Shown here: positions 33,201 to 43,950 of the stretch, piece after piece
Numbering within the stretch: the stretch's first letter is position 1
Layout: each line of letters starts with the position of its first letter
Assembly: GCF_041260155.1 (NCBI RefSeq)
Contig: NW_027248291.1
Span: forward strand, 124,001 to 188,000
Direction: 5' to 3'
Source: Ptychodera flava
Taxonomy: Eukaryota; Hemichordata; Enteropneusta; Ptychoderidae
Length of the DNA: 64,000 bases
Translations under genes and position numbers: made by a program
Notes under the pieces: generated by a model
Databases searched by the model: none
Seen by the model: the letters and a program-made list of their open reading frames with translations, nothing else
Told to the model about the DNA's origin: nothing

Positions 33201-34344
33201 ACCATCTAAAATTTAAAATAAACATGTGGGTTCCACACCAACTCTTTCCTTGCTCGCTTCCTGAACAACATAATTATTGGAAAGGCTGTAAATTGTGGGC
33301 AGTATTGGACTTTGTTTTTTACCCAGTGTGGAAAGGATAGCGAGAAACCATTTGTATTGCTATGAGGTATGTGATCAGCCAAAACTCATACGACTTTGAA
33401 TCTGTTGTGAACATTTCACCTCTGCCCTACTTCAGGGTGTGTGTCGTGAGGGTTACTGAGTGCATAATATTATTAATAAATTCTTGGCATGAATAAATCA
33501 CAGCTCTTACAAACAGCACTGCCACACTCCTGACAACCACAGACTGTGATACATACAGAAAAAATAAAATTTTCAGTCCGGTAGAGAGCTATATCTTTCG
33601 CAGGACGAATTGGTGATTGTTTACCGTCAAAAGTAAACAGAATACTCTTCAAATGCTATTTATAACGCAGCTACAATATCTACTGGGTGATGCCAGTATC
33701 CGATACGGCCTAACCTTTCCCTCCACTACACTCATTTACATATCGAATTAAAACCATAAACGATTAAATAAAAAGCGTTGCGATTTTGGTTGAAAATTTG
33801 AAATTTTGAAGTAAAAATGAATATGATCAACTGTATAACTTAATCAGAAAGGAACAAACGTGAAAACAATGTTACCGTAATGTTTATGCGCTTTACTGTA
33901 AAACATTTCAAAGACTGGTTATTAATAAAATACCGGTCATATTTTATCGCTTAGAGAGAAAAAAAATATTTTAAAATGACACTTTAACAGTGGATGGCCG
34001 GCTAAGAATGAGCAAAACGTCAGTTTTAAAGGTGGTAAAAAGTAACAGGACAAAGATAGTCCCATTTTCTTGAAATGTCAACGTTTTTCTGGTGCAGACG
34101 ATGATTTGCTGGCCGAGGTCGAAAAATTCGTCATGTACAAACGTGAGATCCTCGTGACTATGTGTGAACAGGAAGACGGCCATCATAACCGGGAGAATTG
34201 ACGCCAGAAATATTGGCCCTGTCTTTCGGGACTCTTAAGAATTTGTTTGCACATGTTACCGATAAAAATCCTGGGAAAAATTCAAGTAATCACACAAACC
34301 TCGTCGCCGATAACAGCGATCAGCCGACCTCTTGCTCCAGCCAT
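30244..34344 (-). CDS. ATP6V1F: V-type proton ATPase subunit F, four exons, complete
   Basis: Subunit F belongs to the central rotor stalk of the V1 sector and couples ATP hydrolysis to rotation in organelle-acidifying pumps. Exons on the minus strand are 34344-34300, 33036-32955, 31220-31015 and 30273-30244, all GT/AG with consistent phases (0, 1, 0). The 120-residue product matches the family's length (human 119). Recognised blocks are [15 protein letters not shown] in exon 1, [12 protein letters not shown] and PNFMVVEK in exon 2, [41 protein letters not shown] and DSILRRAK in exon 3, and the terminal nine residues GMFSAEDFR in exon 4. Intron 2 holds a hAT-type element at 31420-32660. The gene is divergently arranged with the TMUB homolog, ATG to ATG about 1.2 kb apart. 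No lesion is seen. Confidence 0.97.
30498..30587. mobile_element. Short AACCCTTTCACC...GGTTAA element
   Basis: Begins AACCCTTTCACCAGCATGG, contains TTTGGCCCAAACCCATTG and GTGGACCTGT, and closes with ACAGGTTAA. Relatives are at 31280-31375 and 43669-43753; the latter has intact TTAA on both sides. Confidence 0.6.
31280..31375. mobile_element. Short element, same family as 43669-43753
   Basis: CCACCATGGTTTGGCCCAAA, CCCATTGTTATCAATGG and GTGGACCTGTATACAGG match 43.7 kb. The outer ends are diverged. Confidence 0.55.
31420..32660. mobile_element. hAT-like non-autonomous element in ATP6V1F intron 2 (1.24 kb)
   Basis: Left terminus CAGGGTTCTCCC and right terminus GGGAGAACCCTG are perfectly inverted. 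The flanks, ACAAAACT and TATAAACT, match at five of eight positions, so the duplication is decayed or absent. The left subterminal region repeats TTTGCATAA. The right subterminal region has four tandem-like copies of AGCGTCGCGG (32564-32632). No transposase frame is seen. Confidence 0.7.
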
Positions 34345-35523
34345 TTTGGATGATTGAGTGAACGTATTACGAACAAACAACGCTGCTGATTTCCGGTTTT
34401 CGTTATAAATGGAAATATGAGGTAGGTGTATGTACGAGCAATGCAGTTCCTTTAAAATTACAACTTTCGTTTTGTTTTGTGCTTCGACAACGTTATAGGG
34501 CCGTTCACAGTTTACGTCACTGTTCTCTCATTAATATGCAAAAATAAATATTTGTCCGCATTTTTAGATTACGCTTTTGAAAATTACGCATGCAAGAACG
34601 ACGAAAATACATCTCAGTTGGCGACTGCTAGTGTAACAGTGAATACTAAAAAACATATTCACGACTCAGAGTACAAGCTGCAAAAACAGCCACGCATGCA
34701 ACATTGATAAAATTTGTCCGCATTTCAAGCTGTGTGTCCGATGTCGCGCGCGTACAGCTATATTTAGTAACAAACCTGTAACCGTGAACAGCGCTATTTC
34801 AGGTAAATTTTGCATATAAACTTTAATACTGCAGGAAGCAATCAGTCCAGGTGTGCCATTATACGTTTTTAGGGTCCCCTTTTTTCCAGCCGGCGTCCAC
34901 ACACCTCCGCATCCAACAATACACAGTTGACAGACTGTAAGGGTGAACTACAAGTGGCCTTACTTATCTTCTATTTTGTAATCCGAGTGTTGCTAATTCC
35001 AGTGTTTCGTTGAATTTCTGTGTTCTAATATCTAACACGACGAAAGAATCGGTCGTATCATGGATAAACTGAAAGGAGTTTCAAACCTAGAATTAATTAT
35101 GTCTGGGAGACTAATGACCAAATAAATGATTTGAAATCCCTCGGCAGTATGGTACATTGTTATTTAATTTTCTGTCGTTGAGTGTCCCAATAAAGTAAAA
35201 ACTTCATAATTTTACTTTCGTCACCGACTGTTGATTTGCCTTGCAATGTTGTCGTGGTAATTCCATTGCACATTTTCACAACTGCAAAAAGACTAATCAC
35301 GCACAAAGGGTAGTAGAGGGTTTCTTTTATGATTACTATAATTGTTACAATACATATCGGTGTCTGTACCATCTTATATCTATCTATCATCTACGACACT
35401 ATTCCAACAAAAAATCACAAGGATAAGTTATGCCACTATCACTTTCCTCATACTCAAAATTACATTTCTGATTTCAGGTTGTTCCTTCAAGTTTGAAACT
35501 TCGCGCCTAATCACGACCAAAGT
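34345..35523. promoter_or_regulatory. Divergent ATP6V1F / TMUB intergenic region
   Basis: Both genes start here and point outward, so their promoters must lie in this 1.2 kb. A 297-bp MITE (34498-34794) occupies part of it. A TTTCTGATTTCAG at 35466-35478 could be the acceptor of a 5' non-coding TMUB exon. No TATA box stands out. Confidence 0.45.
34498..34794 (+). mobile_element. 297-bp TA-flanked MITE, copy 2
   Basis: Same length and almost the same sequence as 23466-23762, with TA on both sides (34496-34497, 34795-34796). It sits in the ATP6V1F/TMUB divergent promoter interval. Confidence 0.85.
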
Positions 35524-38500
35524 ATGCCTTTAATTGAAGGAATAGGTGATGAGGTTACCATAGCAGCCGTTGCCATGACACTGGTTGTCACGGTACTAGT
35601 TGCATGGTGGTCTACATTCGTTGGTGATCGGCCGCTGCATGTGCATATAATCAGGCGGAGTAATCGCATCTCACCACGGCAGCGGCGGCGATACGAACAG
35701 TTGCAGCGGCAGAGAGGATCGGAGACCAGTGACAGCGTATCAGAAGCAGCAAACAGTGGCGCCAGTGAAGATGTGAACGCAGACAGTGCCAATGTTAATG
35801 AAAGCAGTGTAGCAGAGAGTGCAGAGGAAGGTAGTGAAAACATCCAGCAGGATGTATCTGGACAACAAGGCAACACTGATACACCGAATACCAACTCACA
35901 GAAAATGACTTCGGTGCCGCAAAACATGGCTGGTGAGTCTGGTGATGGAGATGTGGAAATTATCGGCGCAGTAGCCGATACTGAATGTGTTACAAGGACT
36001 CATGGTGAGTTTGGTGAAACTGAACTGAGGAACAGACGGACTGGGGAGCAGATTTTCAGCAGTGCTGATCAAAATAGAACTTTGAGTCAAAGTACAGAAG
36101 ATAATGTGCAATCGCTATCGCAAAACCTCAGAGACAATAGCAGTGCAATTAAAGAACGTGAACAGACAGTGGAAAGTTCTGTTACAGAAAGTACAACTCA
36201 GGCTAGTCCACCGGAACATGAGCGTCCTGATGAAGGAAATGATGTTCCAAGTCCTGATGACGAGACACAAAGAACTGATCCCAGCGAAGCTGATAATGCC
36301 GGTATGCAGGATGAAGTACCTGCCAATCATATACGAATCAGACTCAAATTCTTGAATGAAAGTGAACGTATGGTATTTGCAAGACCTCAAGATACACTTG
36401 GACAGTTCAGAAGGTAAAAATGAAATTTGAGATTTATTAACTCTTTGAGCACCAAAGTCAATTTTTGTCACCTTTATAAAATATACTCGTAGCAATTTTT
36501 TTTCAGATTTTTGCCAAAATTTTAATAAAAAACTGTTGCAAATAAAATATGATGTCTATTTGGTCCAAAGTTATCCAAAAATTTACAGAAAAATTTGCAA
36601 AAACTGGTAAAATGTTGTACTAAAATTTTGGCGGGAGAAAATTATGGCACTCCAAGGGTTATCATTATGAGTGATACTCTAATCTCAATTTTCAAAAATA
36701 TTTCTAACAATCCAACACTTTGATAAACAATGGTACACATCAAGATATGCCACTTTGTTGCTGTCAAGATTAAATGATTTTGAAAAAGTCAAGACGTATG
36801 TGTACTTACTTCAGTCCCGCTTAAGTCCCAAGTTAACCCTATGAGTGCCAAAGTCAAGTTTTGTCGCCTATATAAAGTATACCCCAGTATATTTTTTTCA
36901 GATTTTTGCCACAATTTTAATGAAAAACTAGCCTATGAAATGTGCTGTCTAGTATTAGATCCAAAATTATCAAAACAATTACAGGAAGATTCATTAACCC
37001 TTTTCCTGCCGAGCGCCCTTGTCCGTTATCCTCCCAAGTCAGTAGAAAACCGCCCCATAATATGTGCCTGCAAAAGATTGGCTCTCCTGCATGTTATCCT
37101 GCCAGGCATTTTGGCAGAAATCGCCCATTTTCAGGGTAGTTTTAGCCGTACTTATACGTGTTAGACTTCGATAATTTCTACATGCCCGTAGACAGGGGAA
37201 GGAGCTCAAGGGTTGCTGCAGAAAAAAATTGAGGTCACCGGCTTTGTTTGCCCCTGGGAGTGCGTCATTTTATTGCCGTTTCATGTTTATTTTTTCGGAA
37301 ATAAACTCCTTCAGTATTATGCACGTCCGCTAGGCACAAACATCACCTCACTCGTCTGTTAGTCAGAGACCCTGAGGGTCGTGCTAGGGGTGCAGAAGCA
37401 CCGTCAAACTTGTCCTGTTTCCCCAGGGTAGGGTCAATTGAATACGTACCTTAACCCTTTTCCTGCCAAGCGCCCTTGTCCGTTATTTTGCCAAGTCAGT
37501 AGAAAAACGCCCCATAATATGTGCCTGCAAAAGATTGGCTCTCCTGCATGTTATCCTGCCAGGCATTTTGGCAGAAATCGCCCATTTTCAGGGTTGTTTT
37601 AGCCGTACTTATACGTGTTAGACTTCGATAATTTCTACATGCCCGTAGACAGGGGAAGGAGCTCAAGGGTTACTGCAGAAAAAAATTGAGGTCACCGGCT
37701 TTGTTTGCCCCTGGGAGTGCGTCATTTTATTGCCGTTTCATGTTTATTTTTTCGGAAATAAACTCCTTCAGTATTACGCACGTCCGCTAGGCACAAACAT
37801 CACCTCACTCGTCTGTTAGTCAGAGACCTGAGGGTCGTGCTAGGGGTGCAGCAGCACCGGCAAACCTGTCCTGTTTCCCCAGGGTAGGGTCAATTGAATA
37901 CGTACCTTAAACGACTTGGCAGTGTAGCACAAAAACTACGTTTTTGCCGTTGTATTAACGACATGGCTGAGCCATTGAAGCACAGCGCAACGTAGTTTAG
38001 CCAGCTCAGTTGGGAGTTGGTTTACGAGTGTTACCGTTCATTACTGACTTAATCGAGTGGTCCTCAGTCAGGTACGGGTTTGTACCGACATGGCTTGGGC
38101 TGCAGCTAACCAGTGATAACCAGTCACTACACCCAAGTCGTCAGTCTCACTTTTGCGATGCATGGGTACAACGCAATATGCTTCCATTGTTCTAGCCATC
38201 GACGTGTCCACATGCCTGGCAGCCATATTGTACTGCTAGCTGGTTTGCATAACAAAAGCAGTCCCTGCTAAATGCAGGCGGTATCCCCGTATTGACCTTA
38301 TGTCACCTTTTGAATTCTCTGTACGCAAACAGCGTACGTAGTTACCAATGCGTCTGCAAGAGGATACCTTTGCCTGCAAACCAGAGCCAATACTTCGGAC
38401 GATGGAATAAATAAAAAATCCAAAGCTACGTCCATTGAATGGCACGGCCAAGGCTGTGAAGGACGTTGCCTGGCTTGAACTTGCAGAGCTGAAGCCCAGC

Positions 38501-41500
38501 TTAGTACGTCGGACACCAGTTTGTAATGGTATTTCCGAGTCGTTCATATCCGTTTCATCGGAGGAACAAGTCGAGCCGTCCCATCAAAAATACGTTCTCA
38601 TTTTCAGTCACGCACAACTGAATAAGTGACTTTCGTCTCGCACCATCGGCATATCTGCCAAGTCGTTTGCAAGAGGTAGCCTTCTAGATTAGCATTGCCG
38701 AGTTGGTCAAGTTCGGCAGCAATCTCTATAGTGCCAGGCAGCCAAGTACGTCCAACTCCGCCAGAAAACGTCACCATGCTATCCTGCCAAGTCCGCTAAA
38801 AAGCGGTTAAAAAAAACCAGCCCCCCTCGGGTGTGGGGGACTGGCGGACAGGTTTCTGCACCTTTCCCTGTCTATCGACTCCCTGCGAACCCATTTCGAG
38901 GGGAAAAGGCGTTCCTTGTCAGAAAACCTCTCCTCGGATGACCCCTAAACGCACAGGGGATAGCAAAACGTAGTGCCGTCGACTTGGCAGGAAAGGGGGT
39001 ATCCAAAAAGGGCCCGATTTCCACCGGGTTGGGAGAATAACGGTCACCAGTGCTTAGATTCTGGTTACACCGAATTTCAAGCGGATTTTCACCGACTTGG
39101 CAGGAAAAGGGTTAAACGACTTGGCAGTGTAGCACAAAAACTACATTTTTGCCGTTGTATTAACGACATGGCTGAGCCATTGAAGCACAGCTCAACGTAG
39201 TTTAGCCAGCTCAGTTGGGAGTTGGCTTACGAGTGTTACCGTTCATTACTGACTTAATCGAGTGGTCCTCAGTCAGGTACGGGTTTGTACCGACATGGCT
39301 TGGGCTGCAGCTAACCAGTGATAACCAGTCACTACACCCAAGTCTTCAGTTCACTTTTGCGATGCACGGGTGCAAGGCAATATGCTTCCATTGTTCTAGC
39401 CATCGACGTGTCCACATGCCTGGCAGCCATATTTTACTGCTAGCTGGTTTGCATAACAAAAGCAGTCCCTGCTAAATGCAGGCGGTATCCCCGTAGCATA
39501 TTGACCTTATGTCACCTTTTGAATTCTCTGTACGCAAACAGCGTACGTAGTTACCAATGCGTCGGCAAGAGGATACCTTTGCCTGCAAACCAGAGCCAAT
39601 ACTTCGGACGATGGAATAAATAAAAAATCCAAAGCTACGTCCATTGAATGGCACGGCCAAGGCGGTGAAGGACGTTGCCTGGCTTGAACTTGCAGAGCTG
39701 AAGCCCAGCTTAGTACGTCAGACACCAGTTTGTAATGGTATTTCCGAGTCGTTCATATCCGTTTCATCGGAGGAACAAGTCGAGCCGTCCCATCAAAAAT
39801 ACGTTCTCATTTTCAGTCACGCACAACTGAATAAGTGACTTTCATCTCGCACCATCGGCATATCTGCCAAGTCGTTTGCAAGAGGTAGCCTTCTAGATTA
39901 GCATTGCCGAGTTGGTCAAGTTCGGCAGCAATCTCTATAGTGCCAGGCAGCCAAGTACGTCCAACTCCGCCAGAAAACGTCACCATGCTATCCTGCCAAG
40001 TCCGCTAAAAAGCGGTTAAAAAAAAACAGCCCCCCTCGGGTGTGGGGGACTGGCGGACAGGTTTCTGCACCTTTCCCTGTCTATCGACTCCCTGCGAACC
40101 CATTTCGAGGGGAAAAGGCGTTCCTTGTCAGAAAACCTCTCCTCGGATGACCCCTAAACGCACAGGGGATAGCAAAACGTAGTGCCGTCGACTTGGCAGG
40201 AAAGGGGGTATCCAAAAAGGGCCCGATTTCCACCGGGTTGGGAGAATAACGGTCACCAGTGCTTAGATTCTGGCTACACCGAATTTCAAGCGGATTTTCA
40301 CCGACTTGGCAGGAAAAGGGTAAACGACTTGGCAGTGTAGCACAAAAACTACGTTTTTGCCGTTGTATTAACGACATGGCTGAGCCATTGAAGCACGCTC
40401 AACGTAGTTTAGCCAGCTCAGTTGGGAGTTGGCTTACGAGTGTTACCGTTCATTACTGACTTAATCGAGTGGTCCTCAGTCAGGTACGGGTTTGTACCGA
40501 CATGGCTTGGGCTGCAGCTAACCAGTGATAACCAGTCACTACACCCAAGTCTTCAGTTCACTTTTGCGATGCACGGGTGCAAGGCAATATGCTTCCATTG
40601 TTCTAGCCATCGACGTGTCCACATGCCTGGCAGCCATATTGTACTGCTAGCTGGTTTGCATAACAAAAGCAGTCCCTGCTAACTGCAGGTGGTATCCCCG
40701 TAGCATATTGACCTTATGTCACCTTTTGAATTCTCTGTACGCAAACAGCGTACGTAGTTACTAATGCGTCGGCAAGAGGATACCTTTGCCTGCAAACCAG
40801 AGCCAATACTTCGGACGATGGAATAAATAAAAAATCCAAAGCTACGTCAATTGAATGGCACGGCCAAGGCGGTGAAGGACGTTGCCTGGCTTGAACTTGC
40901 AGAGCTGAAGCCCAGCTTAGTACGTCGGACACCAGTTTGTAATGGTATTTCCGAGTCGTTCATATCCGTTTCATCGGAGGAACAAGTCGAGCCTCCCGTC
41001 AAAAATACGTTCTCATTTTCAGTCACGCACAACTGAATAAGTGACTTTCGTCTCGCACCATCGGCATATCTGCCAAGTCGTTTGCAAGAGGTAGCCTTCT
41101 AGATTAGCATTGCCGAGTTGGTCAAGTTCGGCAGCAATCTCTATAGTGCCAGGCAGCCAAGTACGTCCAACTCCGCCAGAAAACGTCACCATGCTATCCT
41201 GCCAAGTCCGCTAAAAAGCGGTTAAAAAAAAACAGCCCCCCTCGGGTGTGGGGGACTGGCGGACAGGTTTCTGCACCTTTCCCTGTCTATCGACTCCCTG
41301 CGAACCCATTTCGAGGGGAAAAGGCGTTCCTTGTCAGAAAACCTCTCCTCGGATGACCCCTAAACGCACAGGGGATAGCAAAACGTAGTGCCGTCGACTT
41401 GGCAGGAAAGGGGGTACCCAAAAAGGGCCCGATTTCCACCGGGTTGGGAGAATAACGGTCACCAGTGCTTAGATTCTGGCTACACCGAATTTCAAGCGGA

Positions 41501-42771
41501 TTTTCACCGACTTGGCAGGAAAAGGGTTAAAATTGGTAAAATGTTGCACTAAAATTTTAAGGGGAAAATTACAGTACTCAAATGGTTACTGAAATAACTT
41601 AAAGGAAACAAACGTTCAGCCTTAAATCATGATAAACCTCATTTCACAACATTTTAAAAAAAATTTTTGACCAAACATTAATTGACTGCTAGTAATCTTG
41701 CTGGGGATGGGTTTTCTGGTCATGACAAAAAATTTATTGATTCACAAATCTATCATCAGTATGCTCAGCGGGTCATCAATAGCAATACCCATGGTTATTT
41801 ATTGTTTTTAATAATGTGGATCAGTAACACATATGATTTGTGTTCAGTTGCTGCCACATAAATGGTCTATGATTTACAACATCTTTCATTGTACAACTTG
41901 ACATGGCAATTGATACACAGACCAAACCCATTGAAGTTGACAGACAGATTTGGTAAAATTTTCAACGCTTGTAAATGAAACATTGACCTTAGCAAAGAGT
42001 TGAATACCTACATGCAGATTAATGTCTGAAGTGACCAGATATGATGCATCATGATGATTTCATAAGTGTGCAAATAACAAAGAGGTGAAATTTAACACCA
42101 AATTTTATATGAGTTATGAGATGATTGAGTAACTCTTTGACTGCCAAAGTCAATTTTTTGCCGCCTTTATACGGTAAAATATGGAGCAGATAATTTCTTT
42201 CAGATCCCGACAATTTGTTTTCAGATTTTTTCCCAAATTTTTTATACAAAACTGTAGCTAATGAAAAGTTGTTTCCATTTGGTCCAAAATTATCAATGCA
42301 ATTACAGAAAAATTCATAGAAAGTTGTAAAATGTTGCACTAAAATTTAGGTGGGAAATATTACAGCACTCATAAGGTCAAAGGCATTTGAATATTGACCT
42401 CTCTACTTTGCATTTTTCACAGGGAGAAGTTTGCTCAGGAAATCTTAGCTGGCAGGACAGTGAGGTTTATATTCAATGGTCATCTGTTGCGCGAGGACAA
42501 CCAAAGACTGCTTGATTTTAACATCAGTGATAACAGTGTCTTGCACTGTCACATATCACACGGCACATCAGCTCCAGCCGAACCAGCAGAGCTTCAAAAT
42601 GTGGACATTGATCTGGGCAGGTTTATGGTGCCCCTGTTTGGCTTCATACTCCTCTCAGTGTGGTACCTACGATGGCAGTATAGGTACATGTTTAACGCGA
42701 CGTCAACGATAGCACTGATTGCCGTGAGTCTGTTGTTCGTGCTGGCCGTGCTTGCTGCATGGAGATCATAG
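35524..42771 (+). CDS. TMUB1: Transmembrane and ubiquitin-like domain protein (TMUB1/TMUB2 homolog), two exons
   Basis: TMUB proteins are ER/membrane proteins with a ubiquitin-like domain, linked in vertebrates to ER-associated degradation. Exon 1 is 35524-36413 and exon 2 is 42423-42771 (AG|GTAAAA to CACAG|GG, phase 2). The product is about 412 residues. The start MPLIEGIGDEVT matches the vertebrate TMUB N-terminus (remembered TMUB1: MTLIEGVGDEVT). TM1 is at about 12-33. A long Ser/Glu/Asn/Gln-rich acidic linker spans about 45-268, much longer than in the human proteins. The ubiquitin-like domain, about 270-344, starts IRIRLKFLNESERMVFARP and ends ISDNSVLHCHISH. Two C-terminal TM segments lie at about 364-381 and 391-409. 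Which vertebrate paralog is closer cannot be decided, so the symbol is provisional. The intron houses the modular transposon array. Confidence 0.93.
36441..36658 (+). mobile_element. 217-bp TTAA MITE family, copy 4
   Basis: TTAA at 36437-36440, then CTCTTTGAGCACCAAAGTCA. The copy ends GGCACTCCAAGGG followed by TTAT. It lies directly after the TMUB exon 1 donor. Confidence 0.8.
36998..37906 (+). repeat. A modules: two tandem copies of about 453 bp
   Basis: Copies at 36998-37450 and 37455-37906 are about 98% alike by eye. They share GTCCGTTAT, TGCAAAAGATTGGCTCTCCT, TTTTAGCCGTACTTATACGT and a closing CAATTGAATACGTACC. Only the module starts carry the CCCTTTTCCTGCC terminus. Confidence 0.93.
37911..41527 (+). 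repeat. B modules: three tandem copies of about 1.2 kb
   Basis: Copies are 37911-39111, 39116-40320 and 40324-41527. Each begins ACGACTTGGCAGTGTAGCAC and ends ACTTGGCAGGAAAAGGG. Copies 2 and 3 share a 5-base segment (GCATA in CCCCGTAGCATATTGACC) that copy 1 lacks, and both read GATGCACGGGTGCAAGGCAA where copy 1 differs. Copies 2 and 3 are thus the youngest duplication. Parallel 61-86-codon frames in each copy show no recognised domain. Confidence 0.95.
42133..42376 (+). mobile_element. 217-bp TTAA MITE family, copy 6
   Basis: Begins CTCTTTGACTGCCAAAGTCA after TAA and ends CAGCACTCATAAGG. It carries a roughly 25-bp internal extension (GCAGATAATTTCTTTCAG) also seen in copy 7, so copies 6 and 7 form a subfamily. 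It lies just upstream of TMUB exon 2. Confidence 0.75.
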
Positions 42772-43337
42772 CATACCGACGCTGCAATGGCACTTATCTT
42801 TAATAGTATAGGATAATTTCAAGCAGACACCAAGACTGGTTGCACCCTGATATTGTGTGATCTTATATCGACTGCCTGACCAGTTGTCAGGTTGAACTTC
42901 AAACAGCTGTATCTGGGACAGAGTTCAGTTGTTTACAGGGTTGGTGTAGACCGGCTGAATAGGTGAAGGCCCTTTGTTTTTTCATTGTTTTTTTTTGCAT
43001 GGAGACTTTAAAATTTGCTACTTGGTCAAGGGTCGTATTTGCTACTTGGTCAAGGGTCTCTCATAGCAGGGTCATAGGTCAAACACCGCAGATAGGAACA
43101 TGGCCTATCATTATTTCAGTTAATATTTGTTTTGCTTAAACCATTTTCAAGTCGCTCACTGATAGCTGGGATTAGATATAGAAATTTAGGATTTACCTCA
43201 TATTTGCTTAGTGATAATGTGTTTAAAAAATGAGGTAAATATTATATTAAATATATTTCATTTTAAAGTTTATGCAAAAATGTGTGAATTTCAGGATCAT
43301 GTGTGCAAAAATCATTCATATTTGATGTCCACTTTAA

Positions 43338-43530
43338 GGGGAGAACCATTTGATTTTGGGCGGAGGGAATGGAGGATTTTGGGGGGAAAAATGTGTTAGC
43401 AAAAATTGATCCAGTGAATGTCCAGTAATGACACAAAATAGAAAAAACTTGCTGCCACAGTGGAGGGGGAAAAAATTGCTGCCATACCCATTTCTTCGAG
43501 CCTCCCCCCCCCAAATCAAATGGTTCTCCC
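43338..43530. mobile_element. TTAA-flanked GGGGAGAACCATTTG element (193 bp)
   Basis: GGGGAGAACCATTTGATTT after TTAA (43334-43337) is inverted as AAATCAAATGGTTCTCCC before TTAA (43531-43534). The interior is G-, A- and C-run rich. Partial relatives lie at about 9173 and 10820-10950. Confidence 0.85.
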
Positions 43531-43668
43531 TTAAAGAGTTTAACATAGCCTTGATTTTCTGAATGATTGTCACATGAATGTCACATGATTGTAAACTAAA
43601 GTTATCAACCAACCAATTTCTTTACATGAATGCAGAGACGTGTGCTACTTGATTCAATTGTGATTTAA

Positions 43669-43753
43669 CCCTTTCACCACCATGGTTTGACCCAAACCCA
43701 TCATTATCAATAGTGAGTTTGGACCTGTACACAGGGAATCAGGGGTGAAAAGG
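43669..43753. mobile_element. TTAA-flanked short element (85 bp)
   Basis: TTAA-CCCTTTCACCACCATGG opens and GGGGTGAAAAGG-TTAA closes it, with outer inverted CCCTTTCACC / GGTGAAAAGG. It matches copies at 30498 and 31280. A similar layout occurs at 61980-62062. Confidence 0.75.
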
Positions 43754-43950
43754 TTAAAATTAGAACCACTGCCTTTAATTTAATATCAGTAATAAATTAT
43801 GCAAATGATCCTTTTGTTTCTGCAAAGATATCAACTAATCTCACAGATTGTAAACATTCAAATTATAGACAAAAATTAGGATAAAAAACTTGAAGAAGCC
43901 ATGGTATCAGTATCTATTATTTATTTTCCTCTTAATAATGTGAACTAAAA

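Larger units (their letters stand above)
36998..41527 (+). mobile_element. Modular TTAA-delimited array (piggyBac-like ends), five tandem modules
   Basis: The outer ends are inverted: CCCTTTTCCTGCC at 36998 (CCCTTTTCCTGCCAAG in the second module) and CTTGGCAGGAAAAGGG at 41512-41527, each bordered by TTAA. Inside are two A modules (36998-37450, 37455-37906) and three B modules (37911-39111, 39116-40320, 40324-41527). Every internal boundary is also TTAA, except B2/B3, which reads TAA. CTGCCAAGTC or its inverse recurs many times. TTAA sites with CCC termini are typical of the piggyBac superfamily, but no transposase domain is recognised in the frames, so the element would be non-autonomous. The A-plus-B unit (about 1.66 kb) is the likely ancestral element. 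Confidence 0.85.
36837..41586 (+). mobile_element. 217-bp TTAA MITE family, copy 5, split by a 4.5-kb insertion
   Basis: The left part (36837-36993) follows TTAA at 36833-36836, begins CCCTATGAGTGCCAAAGTCA and stops at ...ACAGGAAGATTCA. The right part resumes at 41528 with TTAAAATTGGTAAAATGTTG and ends CAGTACTCAAATGG. Intact copies read ATTCATAAAAATTGGTAAAA here. The break is therefore at an A/T-rich site now present as TTAA on both sides of the insert, so this MITE predates the array. Confidence 0.85.

Noticed and set aside
35511-36495. Minus-strand frames of 71-138 codons across TMUB exon 1
   Set aside because: They are antisense shadows of the well-supported TMUB coding exon.
38010-41036. 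Parallel 61-86-codon frames in the B modules (MGVGLRVLPFITDL..., MNGTAKAVKDVAWLE...)
   Set aside because: They recur because the module is duplicated. They lie on both strands, overlap one another and show no piggyBac transposase motif.
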